Shown here piece by piece: positions 22,049 through 35,174 of a DNA stretch of 64,000 nucleotides. The stretch spans positions 29,931,698 through 29,995,697 of the forward strand of contig JBBCBC010000026.1 of NCBI GenBank assembly GCA_037126765.1, given 5' to 3'. Numbering within the stretch: the first letter of the stretch is position 1; each line of letters opens with the position of its first letter. Under the pieces are notes generated by a model, which was not told the DNA's origin, made no database searches, and saw only the letters and a list, made by a program, of their open reading frames with translations. The position numbers and the translations under genes were made by a program. The DNA comes from Stenogyne calaminthoides (lineage: Eukaryota > Streptophyta > Magnoliopsida > Lamiales > Lamiaceae).

Positions 22049-22624
22049 GGGGTAAATTTCGTCAAACTCATGTGGTTTGTAAAATCAATGTTAAACCTTA
22101 CCATTATGAAACATCCTTGTGATTTTATAAATATTGTTGGACCCCAATAAATATGGCACAAAATTATTTTGTGGTTTTTTAAATGGCGCGAAACCCTTAT
22201 TTTTATTGAGATAATGAAAAATGTATTATACGCTTGTTGTTTAGTGTTATTTATTCACCTTTTTAATTGAAAAATGACATAATAACCTTCCATTAACTAT
22301 ATTAAAGGTGATTTTGATGTTAAATCTTCATATTTTTACAATTAAATAACTATATAAAAATTTTAAATTATAAAAATATGAAGGCTTGACGTCCAACCCC
22401 CCCCAATATAGTCAATGGAGGGTAATTATGTGATTTTTCAACAAAAAATATAATAAAAAAAACACTAAAAAGCGAGTGCGTAATACATTTTCCATTATAT
22501 CAACAAAAATGTGGGTTTCACACCATATTTATAAAATCACAAGAGCATTTCACACAATTTTTAAAACATAAGGGAGTTTGACGCCGATTTTTCAAACCAC
22601 ATAAAAATTTGACACAATTTACCC
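22049..22624. mobile_element. Fold-back MITE, ~0.58 kb
   Basis: The left end GGGGTAAATTTCGTCAAACT and the right end, whose reverse complement begins GGGTAAATTGTGTCAAA, are inverted. Further inverted blocks lie inside (TTGTGGTTTTTTAAATGGCG against CACACCATATTTATAAAATC). The interior has no coding potential. Confidence 0.55.
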
Positions 22625-23326
22625 ATTATTATAGTGTAATGACACATAAATTATACACCCCTTTCTTATTTAAAATGATACACATATTTTACTTTCCCAT
22701 CATAATTAATTGCATGTGCTTTTTGTGAAACATTGTAAAAAGTCATTTCATCACCACCATCGTCCTCCATTACAGTTTGCAAACTGCCACTGCATTCTAC
22801 CACCACTACCGCTCTCTCCATCGGCGTGTGAATTTTTTAGGGAGAAAATAAGAATGATGATTTTTTTTCCAATTTAGTTACTAACAATAAATTAAAATTT
22901 TGGTCTAAGATTTTTTGAACAACTTGATGAAAAAGTCCAATTATTGGTGTGAACTGTGAACGCATATTTGCAAGTCAAATTTTGTAACACTAACACTTTT
23001 ACGAACCAAAATTTTATAAAAAAATGATACGATGTCATCTGTATCAAACTAAAATGTCACCACGACAACCAAAAAAAATCTCCATCTACAACTGTGAAAT
23101 TAAAAGTACAGCCTAATTATTTTTTATCAAAAAAATATTAATAAACAACTTCCTCCCCAATTACCTATCACTTTATCAGTCCCAAACTTAATGGCAAAAA
23201 TACTAATATCCATTTTATTTTTGTCCCAAATTTAATGGTAAAATCAAATTTAAAAAATGGACAAAAATAATATTAAAATTTAATTAATTGTATATGTAAT
23301 CAATTCATAAATTATAAATTAATTAT

Positions 23327-23368
<42 letters not shown>

Positions 23369-24670
23369 AGAAAATACAAAATGTATTATTTTAAATTAAA
23401 TAATAATTTATGCAAATTTCTTGAATATATACATGTATACATATATATTATGTACATAATTTAAAGAAAACAATGAATAAATTTTTTCAAATCAAAATAT
23501 ATATGTAACATCTAAAATAAAAAATATATAATATGCATATAATTAATGTAAAGTCTATGAAATTTAAAAAATATATCCATAATCTTTATATAATTTTAAA
23601 AATTAATTTTTTTTTCCAACCAAATAATAATTTATGTAAAATCGGAAGATCATAATAATCATATATAGAATTTGAATAATTTAAAAATACTTTATCATGC
23701 ACCTGTTTCACAATTAATACTTTATATTAGAATATCTGGTACTTTCTAACGAAATAGCTAATATTTTTTTCATGAAACAACTAATACTATTAAAAAATAC
23801 ACACAAAATGCAAATCGGTTTACTGTTAGCGACTTTTCGTTGCAATCGCGCCATTGCCACCAAAATTTCATCCCACCACGCTACCAACCAACACTTGTCA
23901 TCGACAAAAAAATCACAAAATATCAAATTCAATATCACTTTATTACGTATATCAATATCAAACACATAAAAATCATAAATCATAATTGTTGCAAAATTTA
24001 TAAACTCTAAATGCGATCCTAACGACTTCTTCAATGCAATTTTGATGGATTTCTGGGGTGATTTTTTGGGAAGGGAGGGAACCGAGGGTTCCATTTTTAA
24101 ACCACAAAATAATTTATAGATAATTTAAAAAATTAAAAAAAAACATATATTAAAAAGAGAATGCACGGTGCACCTGATGCACAAAAGACTCACTCTAAAT
24201 TTATTTAAACCACATAATAATATAAAAAATATTTTAATAGCCAATTTTTTAAAAGAGATTAACAAAAATTATCTAAATATTATTTTTATAAAAACCAAAC
24301 CATAAACTAAAGATAATATGTATAAAAAGATAATATGTATAAAAAATGAATAAATCTATCAAAATTCTAATATTTACACGTAAATAGATTATAAATTAAT
24401 TACAAAGATGTAATTGATAATTTATAAATTAATTTATGTAAAATCTGAAAATTACAATAGAAAAAGAACAAATTAATTTTTTTTGGACTAAAATCTGCAA
24501 TATTTTGGGGCCAAATATGCAATTTTGGGACCAATTATGCAACTAACGGAGCGTGTTACTCACTTCCGTTAGAAATTGACGAAAAATCTTATGGGATCAA
24601 ATCTATCGAAAAAATGACCAATTTGCAATTGATCAATTCTCTTGGGACAAAAGTGCAATTTACCCGATTT
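22625..24670. other. Gene-poor AT-rich DNA
   Basis: Mostly A/T with no supported gene. It contains the TA microsatellite at 23331-23366 and, at 24160-24195, one end of the GTGCACC-type MITE described below. Confidence 0.5.
23331..23366. repeat. TA dinucleotide microsatellite
   Basis: About 18 uninterrupted TA units. Confidence 0.95.
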
Positions 24671-24671
24671 T

Positions 24672-24797
24672 CGAGCTTTGATGCAGGGTGGCTGCATAAC
24701 TCTTGCGGGAGTCTTCCGGACATTTGGTTCACCGCGACATCGATTGTTAGGATAGAGGATGTGTTGAAGATTGTTGAGGGTAACTCTCCTATAGAAA
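24672..24797 (-). pseudogene. Antisense fragment of an LRR receptor kinase exon 2
   Basis: Read on the - strand, TTTCTATAG|GAGAGTTACCC reproduces the acceptor and start of exon 2 of the two receptor kinases (28622 and 46787). It translates as GELPSTIFNTSSILTIDV, then NQMSGRLPQELCSHPASKLE, against GELPSTIFNISSVINIDV and NQISGRLPQDLCSHPASKLE in RLK2. Similarity ends after about 125 bp. It differs more from both genes than they do from each other, so it is an older, inverted relic of a third family member. It has no kinase domain. Confidence 0.75.
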
Positions 24798-24801
24798 TTT
24801 A

Positions 24802-27213
24802 GACTTGTGACAATTACTGTGTGCTCGGTATTTAATGTAGAGTTATTTATTAGTATTTGTGGTGATAAAGTGTTGAGGGTATAATAGACAATTTTACTTT
24901 ATCGTAAAGTAGAATAATATTTATTAGAGGTGATAAAGTGATAAAGTGTTGAGGGTATGAGCGAGTGACATATGATAAATAAATTGTGTTTGAAGGGTTT
25001 GAGTTAAAATATGTTTTGCCATTTACGTAAATGTACAAAAAAGTTTGGAACGGATCAAAACGAAAATTGTACAAATAAATTTGGAATAGAGGGAGTACTT
25101 TTTTATGTATTAAGAATTTATTTTTCTAGTATATTATTATAGCATGTTCTTTGAAAATTTTGCATTTTAAGCTTGATATTCTTTTACGAAAAAAACTCAT
25201 ATGAGACGGAGTACAACTTAACACAAATTAACACCGATCCCTCTCAAAATGTTAAAGAATCAATGTTTATATTATGCACCGTCTCATTGTGAGATCGTCT
25301 CACGTAAGTGTGCCTCATAATTATAATATAAAGTGGGGTGTTAAATGAGGACATTTTAAACAATTTATAAACTTTATATATAGAAGTGACAATATTTTAG
25401 GACAAATCAACGAGAAAAAAAGTTTTTTGATTTCATAACTTACATGTAATAAGTTTCATATTAAATTATTTATTATTGTCTAACAACCATTTCTAATGGG
25501 ACCATGGCCGCAAGGGAAGATATGTTTCAAAGTCAATGAGAGTAATTAGTTTATGTCGTATTTTTGACTAAATGGATCCAACAGTATATATAACCCTTAA
25601 AATATATAATCAAAGTAATCATGAATTCACAATTAATTATGGGGGAGTATCATTGGGTACAATTTTCTAATGTTTATATCAATTAGATACATTTAAAAAC
25701 CCATCTTTCAACTAGCTAGTAGCTACAATCTTAGACATGGAAAGACAATACTACACAAGCCAAAAAAAAAGCAAAAATTAGAGTTTCAAAAATTCCCAAA
25801 AATTAGACAAAGCCTGCAAAAAGGCTTTTTTTAAAAGTCATTTCTTTTATAAACAATTTTTTCATTTCAAACCAAAAATTTACGCTTAATTCCTCATAGC
25901 AAACCAAAACCCTTTTTTCTGATTCTTGGCCCTGTGCTTTCAGGAATAATTTTGCACAGCGATAAATATTTCGTTTGCACTTATTACCGGCAACCGTATA
26001 TTTATTTTTTTACAAAAAAAATAAATTCAACCACTTTAAACAAAATATTTTTGCACATTTTTGAATAATTTATTAATTACAGAAATTAAAAGAAATAAAT
26101 TTTTTTTTCAAATTTTCAAGAAAAATATTTGCACAAATGTAACAAATATTTGCACAATTGAAAAAAAAAAATTTTAAAAAATCATATCCACCTTCTTTTA
26201 GTCCAATTAATCGTATATGTTAATCCGAAGTCAATTATCCACCACCATTTTAACAAACAAAAAATTACAAATGAATTTTAGTAGCCAAGACAATATACCC
26301 AACCAAATTTGAGTAGTCAAGACAATCAAAAAAATTGTTCAAGCAAGAAAAAGAAATTTAAAATTAAACAAATAAAAATAACAACTCTATATCTTTACAA
26401 ACTTTTCCTTCATTTTTTGGACGGATTTTTTCAATCAGCTTTTTTAACCACCACCCCCAAAATTTGATAAAACCCCACATGATGTCATCTGTTGATATCA
26501 ACCACAACCACTCCTTCATTCCTGTGAAACTAAATGCAGCCCAAAAGAATAACCCCAAAAATAAATCCAAATCACTCTATTTCAAAAATCTTTCTAATCT
26601 ATATAACTTTAATTTTAAATTTATTCTCAATCGTCCATCTATATTTTTAAAAATCTACCCTACATTACATGATAAATTTTAAAATAAGATATTGTTAATA
26701 ATTAAATCTTAGAAGATATGTTAATAATCAAATTCTATATATCATCTATCACAAAATTTTGTGAAATTGACTACGGAGTGTGACTTATATTACTAAAGAA
26801 TATTAGTTGTGATAATTGAATGATATGTCTTTTTATTACATAAAATGTATTTACTCTTAACACTAAAGCGTATGAGTATTTATATTACAATAACAATATA
26901 AATCAAAAAAATGAAGGATGTTACTTAAATTAAAAATAAATAAATTAATCTTGATAATTTAAGGGTTATGTATGTAAATATAAAACCAATTTTACGATAA
27001 ACAAGTTTCATATTATACCTACTCACAAATAAATTTACTTTTTCCATCAAGGAGTAGTTCAAGAAATATTGACCAAAATTTTAATTTATTGTTTGTAACT
27101 AGATTGAAAAAAGAAAAAACACATAATTTATTTTCTCTTTCAAAATTTCAAACGCGATGTAAAATGGTGGTGGTAGTAAAGTATCTCAAAATGCTAAAAT
27201 GGCTATTTACATT
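24802..27213. other. Intergenic, AT-rich, no gene seen
   Basis: Both strands show only short, low-complexity open stretches. GGAGGGAGTA near 25089 looks like a Stowaway end. No homology to the rest of the window was noticed in 25300-27100. Confidence 0.5.
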
Positions 27214-30200
27214 TTCTCCTATCCCTCCAAACACAATTAAACTCCACCACCTATCTACAAACTGGTCACGTGTTACACCGTACTGCACGTGTTTGGATAC
27301 TATTGATTGAATTGAAATAAAAAAAATACAAGTATATAAGAAAATGATGAACCCCCTCAACATGGGCCTCTTTGGGTCCATTCCCGCCACGATCGGCAGA
27401 CAAAATCCAATTAACGGTTTTGAAAATGAGATGAAATATAATTTTGAATAAGAAAAGAGGATCTCCTAAAGTTTCATTATAAAATAATAGAAAACTTAGG
27501 TGCATCTCCTAAAGTTAGACGTGTCATATAATCGTCCCCGATAAAATCAAGATAAAATAGGTGTTGGAAATATATAATTGGGCTGAACGTTTTATAATCG
27601 GAGGTGAGTTCCCAGGATTGTATTGGGCCATATCAAATATTTGCCCAAACGAATAATAATACAATGGGGAAAAAGGCTAATTATTTTAAAGTCATCGATA
27701 TTTTATAAGTGCAGTTTTCACGGGTATGTTTATTTTTTATTAGCGAGATGTTTATTTTTTTAGTTGAATTTTGACTTGGTGTTGATGAAAAATAAGGCAT
27801 TGGAGATGTGCTTTTTTATAATTATTAGAGACCAAAATAGGTAATAACTTTAGTAAAAAAAAATAGTGTATTTAAAATGCAAAATTTTCAAAAGTACATG
27901 ATATAATATACTAGAAAATAAATTCTTACAAGTCAACGATTATTTGTTTATTGTTGTATAGGTAAATTAGATATGTTATGATATTCTTGAATTTAATTAA
28001 AAAGTTAAGTAAAGTTATGAACTACTCCCACCGTTCACCAATCTTATGTTACTTTGACTTTTATACGTGTTTTTGTGAGCGAGAGTTTTGTATTAGTAAT
28101 TAAAATAATAAAGTAACTTTTAAGGAGGGGTATAAGTATGATATATAAACCCCTCAATTATCATACTCAACCTTAAAAGTCATTTTATCATTTTAATTAT
28201 TAATACAAAACTCGCTCATTTAACGCGTAAAAAAAGTCAACGTAACATAAAATTGGTGGACGGAGATAGTAAAAGAATAAGAGCAGTTGGATTTTTTTTG
28301 TGAATTTGTGATATCTTTTTTTCTCTCACCGACCCCGAAATTGACAGTGAAGTCCTTCAATGGAAATTCAGAGGATGTGCCCTTTGACTATCATATAAAT
28401 TTTATTAGGCAAGTAGTTTTACCTACTTTTTATTTTTGTTTTGATCGCTTTCACTTTTCATTTTATGGAATTGATTATATAATTTTATTATATTTGACAT
28501 TTTAGTCCAATGACTAGGTAACTCAAACATTGCATCACAATTTATCATTTTTTTTCTTTTAATGATTAGTTATTGGGAGTGTCACAAATCTATATTTCTC
28601 GAACTTCACTCTTTTTTCCAGGAGAATTACCCTCAACAATATTCAACATATCCTCTGTCATAAACATCGATGTTTCAGAGAACCAAATATCTGGCAGACT
28701 CCCACAAGATTTATGCAGCCACCCTGCATCAAAACTCGAAAGCTTATGGCTTTACACGAACCAATTCGAAGGTCCACTCTTCCCCAATCTGAACCGTTGC
28801 CGTTCCATCAAAAATCTATCCGCTGCAAGAAACAAATTCACCGGAAACATCCCACCCGAATTCTCAAACCTAACGACGTTAGAATTAAATCGGATTAGGC
28901 CGCAACTTATTCACTGGAACCATCCCTCCCTCACTCGGAAACTTGCCAAATATGGCAATTTTCGACATTGCTGAAAATTATTTTCAAGGCACAATCCCTT
29001 CCGAAATTGGTAACCTTCCAAATATAACATGGCTCAATCTCAAAGAAAACAACCTAACAGGGGAAGTACCACAATCTTTATACAATCTTTCCACTTTAAC
29101 CATGCTTACACTTTCAATGAACAACTTCTCCGGAAGTCTTTCATTTGATATAGGCACATTGCTTCCAAATCTTGAGCAGCTCATTCTTACGGGCAATAGA
29201 TTAAACGGGACGATTCCTCCTTCTGTTTCGAATCTCTCTAAGCTCGAGATTCTTGATCTTTCTAGCAACTCTTTTTCTGGAGAGATACCTACCACTCTTG
29301 GGAATTTGAGCAACCTCCAAAGACTAACTCTTTCAAGCAATGTTTTCTCAAATAATGTGTCGAAACCCCAGCAAGATTTCCTCTCTTCCTTGTCGAATTG
29401 CAAGAATTTGAAAACTATAAACATTGATTCGAATCCCATGTCCGGAGTCCTGCCAAAAACTCTGTTTTCGGGGAATCTCTCTGTTTCTCTTGAACAATTT
29501 ACTGCCAATTCTTGCGGATTTGTGAGTCCTTTGCCGGATGAGATTGGGAATTTAACGAACTTGTTGTCGTTAAGCCTCGGGTATAATGAATTGACTGGAA
29601 TAGTTCCGGTGGTGTTGGGTTCTTTAAGAAACTTGCAAAAGTTGGAGCTTTATGGGAATAAATTGGAGGGCCCTGTGGATGTTTTGTGCAACCTGGAAAG
29701 TGTTTTTTACGTGGATTTAAGCGAGAACAGATTTATCGGGCAGATTCCAGGGTGTTTCGGGAGCCTTTCTAAGTTGACAGATATCAATTTGGCTTACAAT
29801 GGATTCAATTCGAGCATTCCGTCGGCATTGTGGTCTAATGAGTGGATTCTGAAGATGAACTTGTCCAACAATTTGTTAGATGGTTCGTTGCCTCGAGAAA
29901 TTGGAAGTATGAAGACGCTAATAGAGTTGGATCTGTCTGGAAATCGGATATCAGGCGGAATTCGAGTGATATTTCGAAGCTTCATAGCTTGATTCATCTC
30001 TCGTTGTCAGATAATAAAATGGACGGCCCAATTGGTGATTCTTTGTCCGAATTGGTGGACTTGCAATACTTGGACTTGTCGCGAAACAGATTTTCCGGTC
30101 CAATTCCGGAGTCTTTGGAGAAACTTGCTCAGCTTACGTACTTCAACGTTTCGTTCAATGAGCTTAGTGGGGAAATTCCGGATGAAGGGCCTTTTGGGAA

Positions 30201-31656
30201 CTTCACGGAGGCAATGTTCGCGGGTAATAGAGGCTTGTGTGGAGCGCCACGATTCAAATTGGAGGCTTGCAAGAGAAGTAAGCATTCGAGCAAATCGAAA
30301 CATTTGAAGTATATTCTGCCACCTATATCTGCAGGACTTTTAGCTGCCCTGCTTCTAGTCTTCATTCTTATAAGACGGAGTAAGAAATTAACGCCGTCTC
30401 AATCTGGCTCGCCTGTTGGACAAATAAACGACAAGTTTTCGTATCATGAAATTCTTTACGCAACGAGCAACCTTCATGACGAAAACTTGATTGGAAAAGG
30501 TAGCTTCGGGTCAGTATACAGGGGAGAATTCTCTGATTCGGATGTTGTTGCTATTAAGGTTTTCAATTTAGACGTGCACGGGGCGATGAAGAGTTTTGAT
30601 ATAGAATGCCAAATGATGCACACAATACGGCATAAAAATCTTGTCAAGGTTATCACTTCTTGCTCTAGTGTCGATTTTAAGGCCTTGGTGATGGCGTATA
30701 TGCCGAATGGTAATCTTGAAAAGTGGCTATACTCTGCCGATAGTTCATTGAATATTTTTCAAAGATTTGGAATAATGTTAGACGTGGCATCTGGAATAGA
30801 GCATTTGCATGAAGGGTTGACACCCGCGATTGCTCATTGTGACTTGAAGCCGAACAATATTCTTCTGGATAAAGACATGGTTGCGAAAGTAGGCGAATTT
30901 GGAATCGCCAAGCTATTGACGCAAGATCGGAGAATGCAACATACCAAAACTCTGGGTACCTTTGGGATCATGGCACCGGGTAAGAATCTTCTATGATAAT
31001 CATTAATTTGAGGCTAATCGTTTTATTTATTTTTGTCCTTTAACTTTCACCAATTTTGATTTTTGTCCACTAACTTTTTTAACTTGGGATATAGTCCCTT
31101 AAATTTACTATATTTAACGTCTTCGTCCTTTTAACCGACTAAAAGGATGAAAAAGTTGAATTTGAAAAACTTAAGGCACCAATTATTTCAATGACAAAAA
31201 AATTAGCGGACTAAAATAAAAAATAATGCAAGTTGTGGGATTACATTTTTTTATGGTAATAATTGTGAATCTAACATGTTGTTTTGTCAACTTTTTAGAG
31301 TACGGGTCGGATGGATTGATATCAACCATGGTGGATGTTTATAGCTACGGAATTTTGGTGATGGAAATACTAACAAAAAGAAGGCCGACGGATGAGATGT
31401 TTGCAGGAGAGTTAACGATGAGGAGATGGGTGTCGGAATCATTTCCGGGCTCAGTGATGAACATTGTTGATCATGAGCTAGTGAAGATGAGTGATGAAAG
31501 TGTTAGGCCACACATGAGACGTGCTTGATATCAGCGATCGAACTAGCTCTAGTGTGCACAGCCGATTGGCCAGAGGAGAGGCCTAATATGAAGGATGTCG
31601 TAGCGAGAATGACCAAGATCAAGTTGAACTTGTTGAAAAGCAAAAGCAAAAGTTAG
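27214..31656 (+). pseudogene. RLK1: LRR receptor kinase of the non-RD LRR-XII type, decayed
   Basis: Tandem paralogue of RLK2. The exon 1 region (27214-27520) is a degraded relic: isolated matches such as ACAAACTGGTCACGTG and TCCATTCCCGCCAC survive between stops. Exon 2 begins after TTTTTTCCAG at 28622 and encodes LRRs, one transmembrane helix (YILPPISAGLLAALLLVFIL) and most of the kinase (IGKGSFGSVYRGEF, VAIKVF, HCDLKPNNILL) to 30979. Exon 3 is 31299-31656. Damage relative to RLK2: a +1 shift near 28884, a -1 shift near 29961, DFG changed to EFG near 30898, GTIGYMAPE changed to GTFGIMAPE, and a -1 shift near 31509 that truncates the C-terminus. The start of the kinase domain is intact here, unlike in RLK2. 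With no signal peptide exon and three frame breaks it cannot make the full receptor. In life the family senses extracellular ligands at the plasma membrane. Confidence 0.88.
28025..28269. mobile_element. Stowaway MITE in RLK1 intron 1
   Basis: It starts CTCCCACCGTTCACCAATC and ends GGTGGACGGAGATAG, flanked by TA on both sides. The arms are inverted for about 100 bp (TTATGTTACTTTGAC against GTCAACGTAACATAA). The same element occupies the same place in RLK2, so it predates the gene duplication. Confidence 0.8.
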
Positions 31657-33778
31657 AAGCCAACATACTTGATTAGTTTGAGAATAAAAGATTGTGTCTT
31701 TGTTGAATGTTCCTTCAAACACTTTGTATATGTTCTATGTGGGGTTTGAAGGAATTTGTGATTGTAAATTATGGATAAATAGTAAAATGTGTGTTCGTTT
31801 TGGGGTTCTGTTGAATGCCGAAAAATAGGTGGTGCCGTGATAATGTAATATAGAAAGTTTTGTGTGTAATGCTTAACAGTATAAATTATAAAGAAAAAAT
31901 GAAAAATTACAACTAGATACAAGATTAGATAAACAATAACTAAAGTAAAAATTTGGAAAAGTACTCACCTTTGTAATTTTTTTTTCATATAAAGTTTTTT
32001 TTCTCAGGGAAAAAAAAGTAGTTCAATTCATACTAATATTTTAACAAGAGAGAGACAAATTTGTCATATCTAGCTAATTAATATTAATAAAAATGGACTG
32101 TTGAGTCATATATGTATCAATATCATTTTGAGCTATAAATTTAGGGACGGATCCCATCCCAAAGGACCTAAAAATTTCCATTGAATAAGAGTGATAAAAT
32201 TTTGAAATCCCAACGGGTACATAATGACAGAATTTTATGATTCCCCACCCCCGGGCGATCCATCCCTGGCTATAATTGCTTCAAAAATCGTCTTTACTTT
32301 AAATTAGTTCCCACTTATCTACATGTTGGAATAGGTATACATATTGTTTGTCAAATTTTAGTCGGTGTCAATTACAAATTGCAACTTGTATTATTGTCAT
32401 TTTTACAAATTTTAATATGTATATTTTCTATTTTAACAAAATGCAATATATATTAGTAAAAGTGATCGGTTCCAACTCGAGACTTGTTTTTTGTAGAATT
32501 TTTCGACTAAATATCGCCTACAAATAATATGTTGTATATACCACAATATTAAAAAATATTTTAGCAAACATCAAAATTGAAGAAATTCGATAGAAAGATT
32601 TATAAAATAATGAGTGCAATTTGTAAAAAGGATAATTATATGTTGCAATTTATTATTAACCTTTTTTGGTTAAAATAGTAAGAATAAATTGCACCGATTA
32701 TTCTTTTTTCTTATTGAGCATCCCAACTGTTCGATAGAATGCTTGAACGAGACACGACTCTTGCTTCCGATATTGCTGTATCATTTATTATAATTCAATA
32801 ATACAATAGAGTTGTTCAGTGTATTAATGCCAATCTCGAAGTACCAATAATATAAGACAAAGTCTAATATGAAAATTTTCATACATGAAAAAATTTTAAT
32901 TTACAACTAAATTCTATAATTGGTGAAGGTAAGACAAAATTGAGTGGTAGTTCACTCGGCCCAAGTGGTTCATAGTTCACCCGGCCCAAATAGGTCATAA
33001 TTTAGAATTTATTATTTAGTGTTTAGGATATAGATGGTTTATTGTTTAATGTTTAGGATTGTCCATATGAAAGCATAGACAATTAGCAGACCTAAAAGAA
33101 TCGACCTTTTGGATGCCATTATGTATTTAAATTAAACCTAAGCCAAGCGGGATATTTAAATCAGATAATTTGGTGGTGCATTTATAGGATAAAGGAATTA
33201 ACCTAGATGTAGTTTTGACTAAATTTTCAACGTTCAACAAAAGTCTAAAATGTTAATTTGATTTCTTCATCTCATTATGATTTTTTTATTGACTCGGCCA
33301 ATTCATTTAATATTGGGACAAGCATATGGATTAATAATGACCACTGTTGATTCATTACTGATGCTTTTAATTCTCTTATTAACTATTTTGATTTATAAAA
33401 TATGTTGTTGAATATTTTTTATTATTCCACTTGTTATTCATTCATATTATGAAACATCAAAGTCACCAACACCAATTATGAAATAGGTGATCCCATTCCT
33501 TAATGACTATGGTTCGTGACTTGAAATTTTATAAAGAATAGCATGAGACTATGTAATTTGAGACGTGTTATAGCATTCAAATAATCCAAAAGACTTAATT
33601 CATTCATTTAAGAATTTGAAGGTTAGGATTTAATTAAAAAGTTGATCGTTGTCACATTTGGGATGATCGATCTCAAAACAAAAACGAAATAAGTATTTTT
33701 TTTCATAAATTAATTTGGACGAAGAATCGTTTCATCTATTTAAAAAACATAGGAAATACTAATAAACCTGCACGAATT

Positions 33779-34018
33779 TAGAGTGGGTCTCATGTGTGCC
33801 CGGGTGCACCATGCACTTATAGTGTATTTTAGAAGTTTGCAACTATATAAAATAGAAACGCGAGAACTATTTCAAAATGTAAGCGTTCAACTATATTACC
33901 ATATTAACAATTGCACTCTTCTATGTAAATAAATTGCGCTTTTCAATATAACAAATTACACGCGTTTAAAAATATCACGATGAAAGACACTATACACTCT
34001 ACAGTGCATAGAAGACTT
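33779..34018. mobile_element. GTGCACC-type MITE, copy X
   Basis: The left end AGAGTGGGTCTCATGTGTGCC is followed by CGGGTGCACCATGCACT. The right end has TACACTCTACAGTGCATAGA. The arms are imperfectly inverted with (A/G)TGCACC cores. Related copies lie at 40231, 51941, 45355 (inverted) and, as one end only, near 24160. Confidence 0.5.
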
Positions 34019-34449
34019 AATTTAAATTATCTATATATAGAAAATCGAATGCTTGATTGGTTTCAGATGACTAAGTAAAGTCGCTTTCAACCAAAAAAAA
34101 AAAGACTAATGCTTGATTGGCCCCACACGCAGGAAGACTTTAAAAATAGGAAATAATATATTTTCCCCAATTACTTTATCACACTTTGATTTTAGTTCTA
34201 TTTATTTTTATTTTTGTCCAATAACTTACATATTTTTGACCAATTGATCATTTTGACTTTTAAATTTTAATTTTCATTCTATAACTTACTTCAATCAAAA
34301 CTAAAAAATGATAAAATTATGCAAATTATATGACGAAAATCAAAATTTAAAAATCAAAAAGACCACAAAAATAGAAATGTGTAAATTACATAACGAAAAT
34401 TTAAATATAGAAATCAATAGGACAAAAATAAAAAAATGGTAAAATTATA

Positions 34450-34854
34450 CACTACAAAAAAATAGTGCATTGCCTACGAAAATTTTCAATATTTTTTCAA
34501 TATGCCGATATTTCCAACGAAAATAAATTTGTCCGTATGACTTGCCTACAATTTGCCTACAAACTTTTCTAATTATATATATAGACTATTTTTAAACTAC
34601 ATGTATAATTGTTTACATAAATGTAAATTGCTAGGAAATTATTTGTGTAGGTAAGTTTGCCTACGAAAATTATAAATGCATAGATAGTTTGCTCGTAGGT
34701 AATTTGTTTGTCTAGATTTTTTTTTAGGTATTTTTAAAAATTAGTATGCAAATCGTTGACAATCCTTACTTTTTAAGGATCAAATTATTTTTGTAGGAGA
34801 ATTTTGTAGCCATTAGAAAATTTTCGTGGGCAATTCTTCATTTTCTTGTAGCAG
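34450..34854. mobile_element. CACTA-type MITE, copy X
   Basis: It starts CACTACAAAAAAATAG-TGCATTGCCTACGAAAATTTTC and ends in the inverse (GAAAATTTTCGTGGGCAATTC, then TTTTCTTGTAG). CACTACAA(A/G)AAAA termini are typical of CACTA/En-Spm elements. At about 405 bp it is too short for transposase. Confidence 0.65.
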
Positions 34855-35174
34855 TAATAAGACGGAAAAAACTTCTTTCCCCTTTTATTAAATTCTCATT
34901 TCCAATCACATTGAAAAACTTAAACAAAATTCTCTTAACATTTAATACATATGAAGAAATGGTCATAATAATACGAATATAAAGCACTCCACAAAATGTA
35001 CGTGCTCACCAAAGTCTTCTTAAACAAAATGTACGTTCGAAGAAAATTCCCAGAAATGCAAGTCTTCTCAACTATCGCATAATAATAAAATACTCCATTC
35101 GATTTTTAATACATATCATTTTAATTTTTACACAAATTTTTTATTAAATATCATTTTAATTATTTTTCCTTATG

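Larger units (their letters stand above)
31657..35174. other. Non-coding block X downstream of RLK1
   Basis: No gene was found. After the RLK1 3' end it is collinear with 38450-41632 (Y) and 50140-53364 (Z). It holds two MITEs, listed separately, and AT-rich filler. Confidence 0.6.

Noticed and set aside
28287..28505. 72-codon open stretch before RLK1 exon 2, conserved at 46452-46670
   Set aside because: It lies inside intron 1 of both receptors and is conserved only because the genes are duplicated; it has no start context, domain or splice role.
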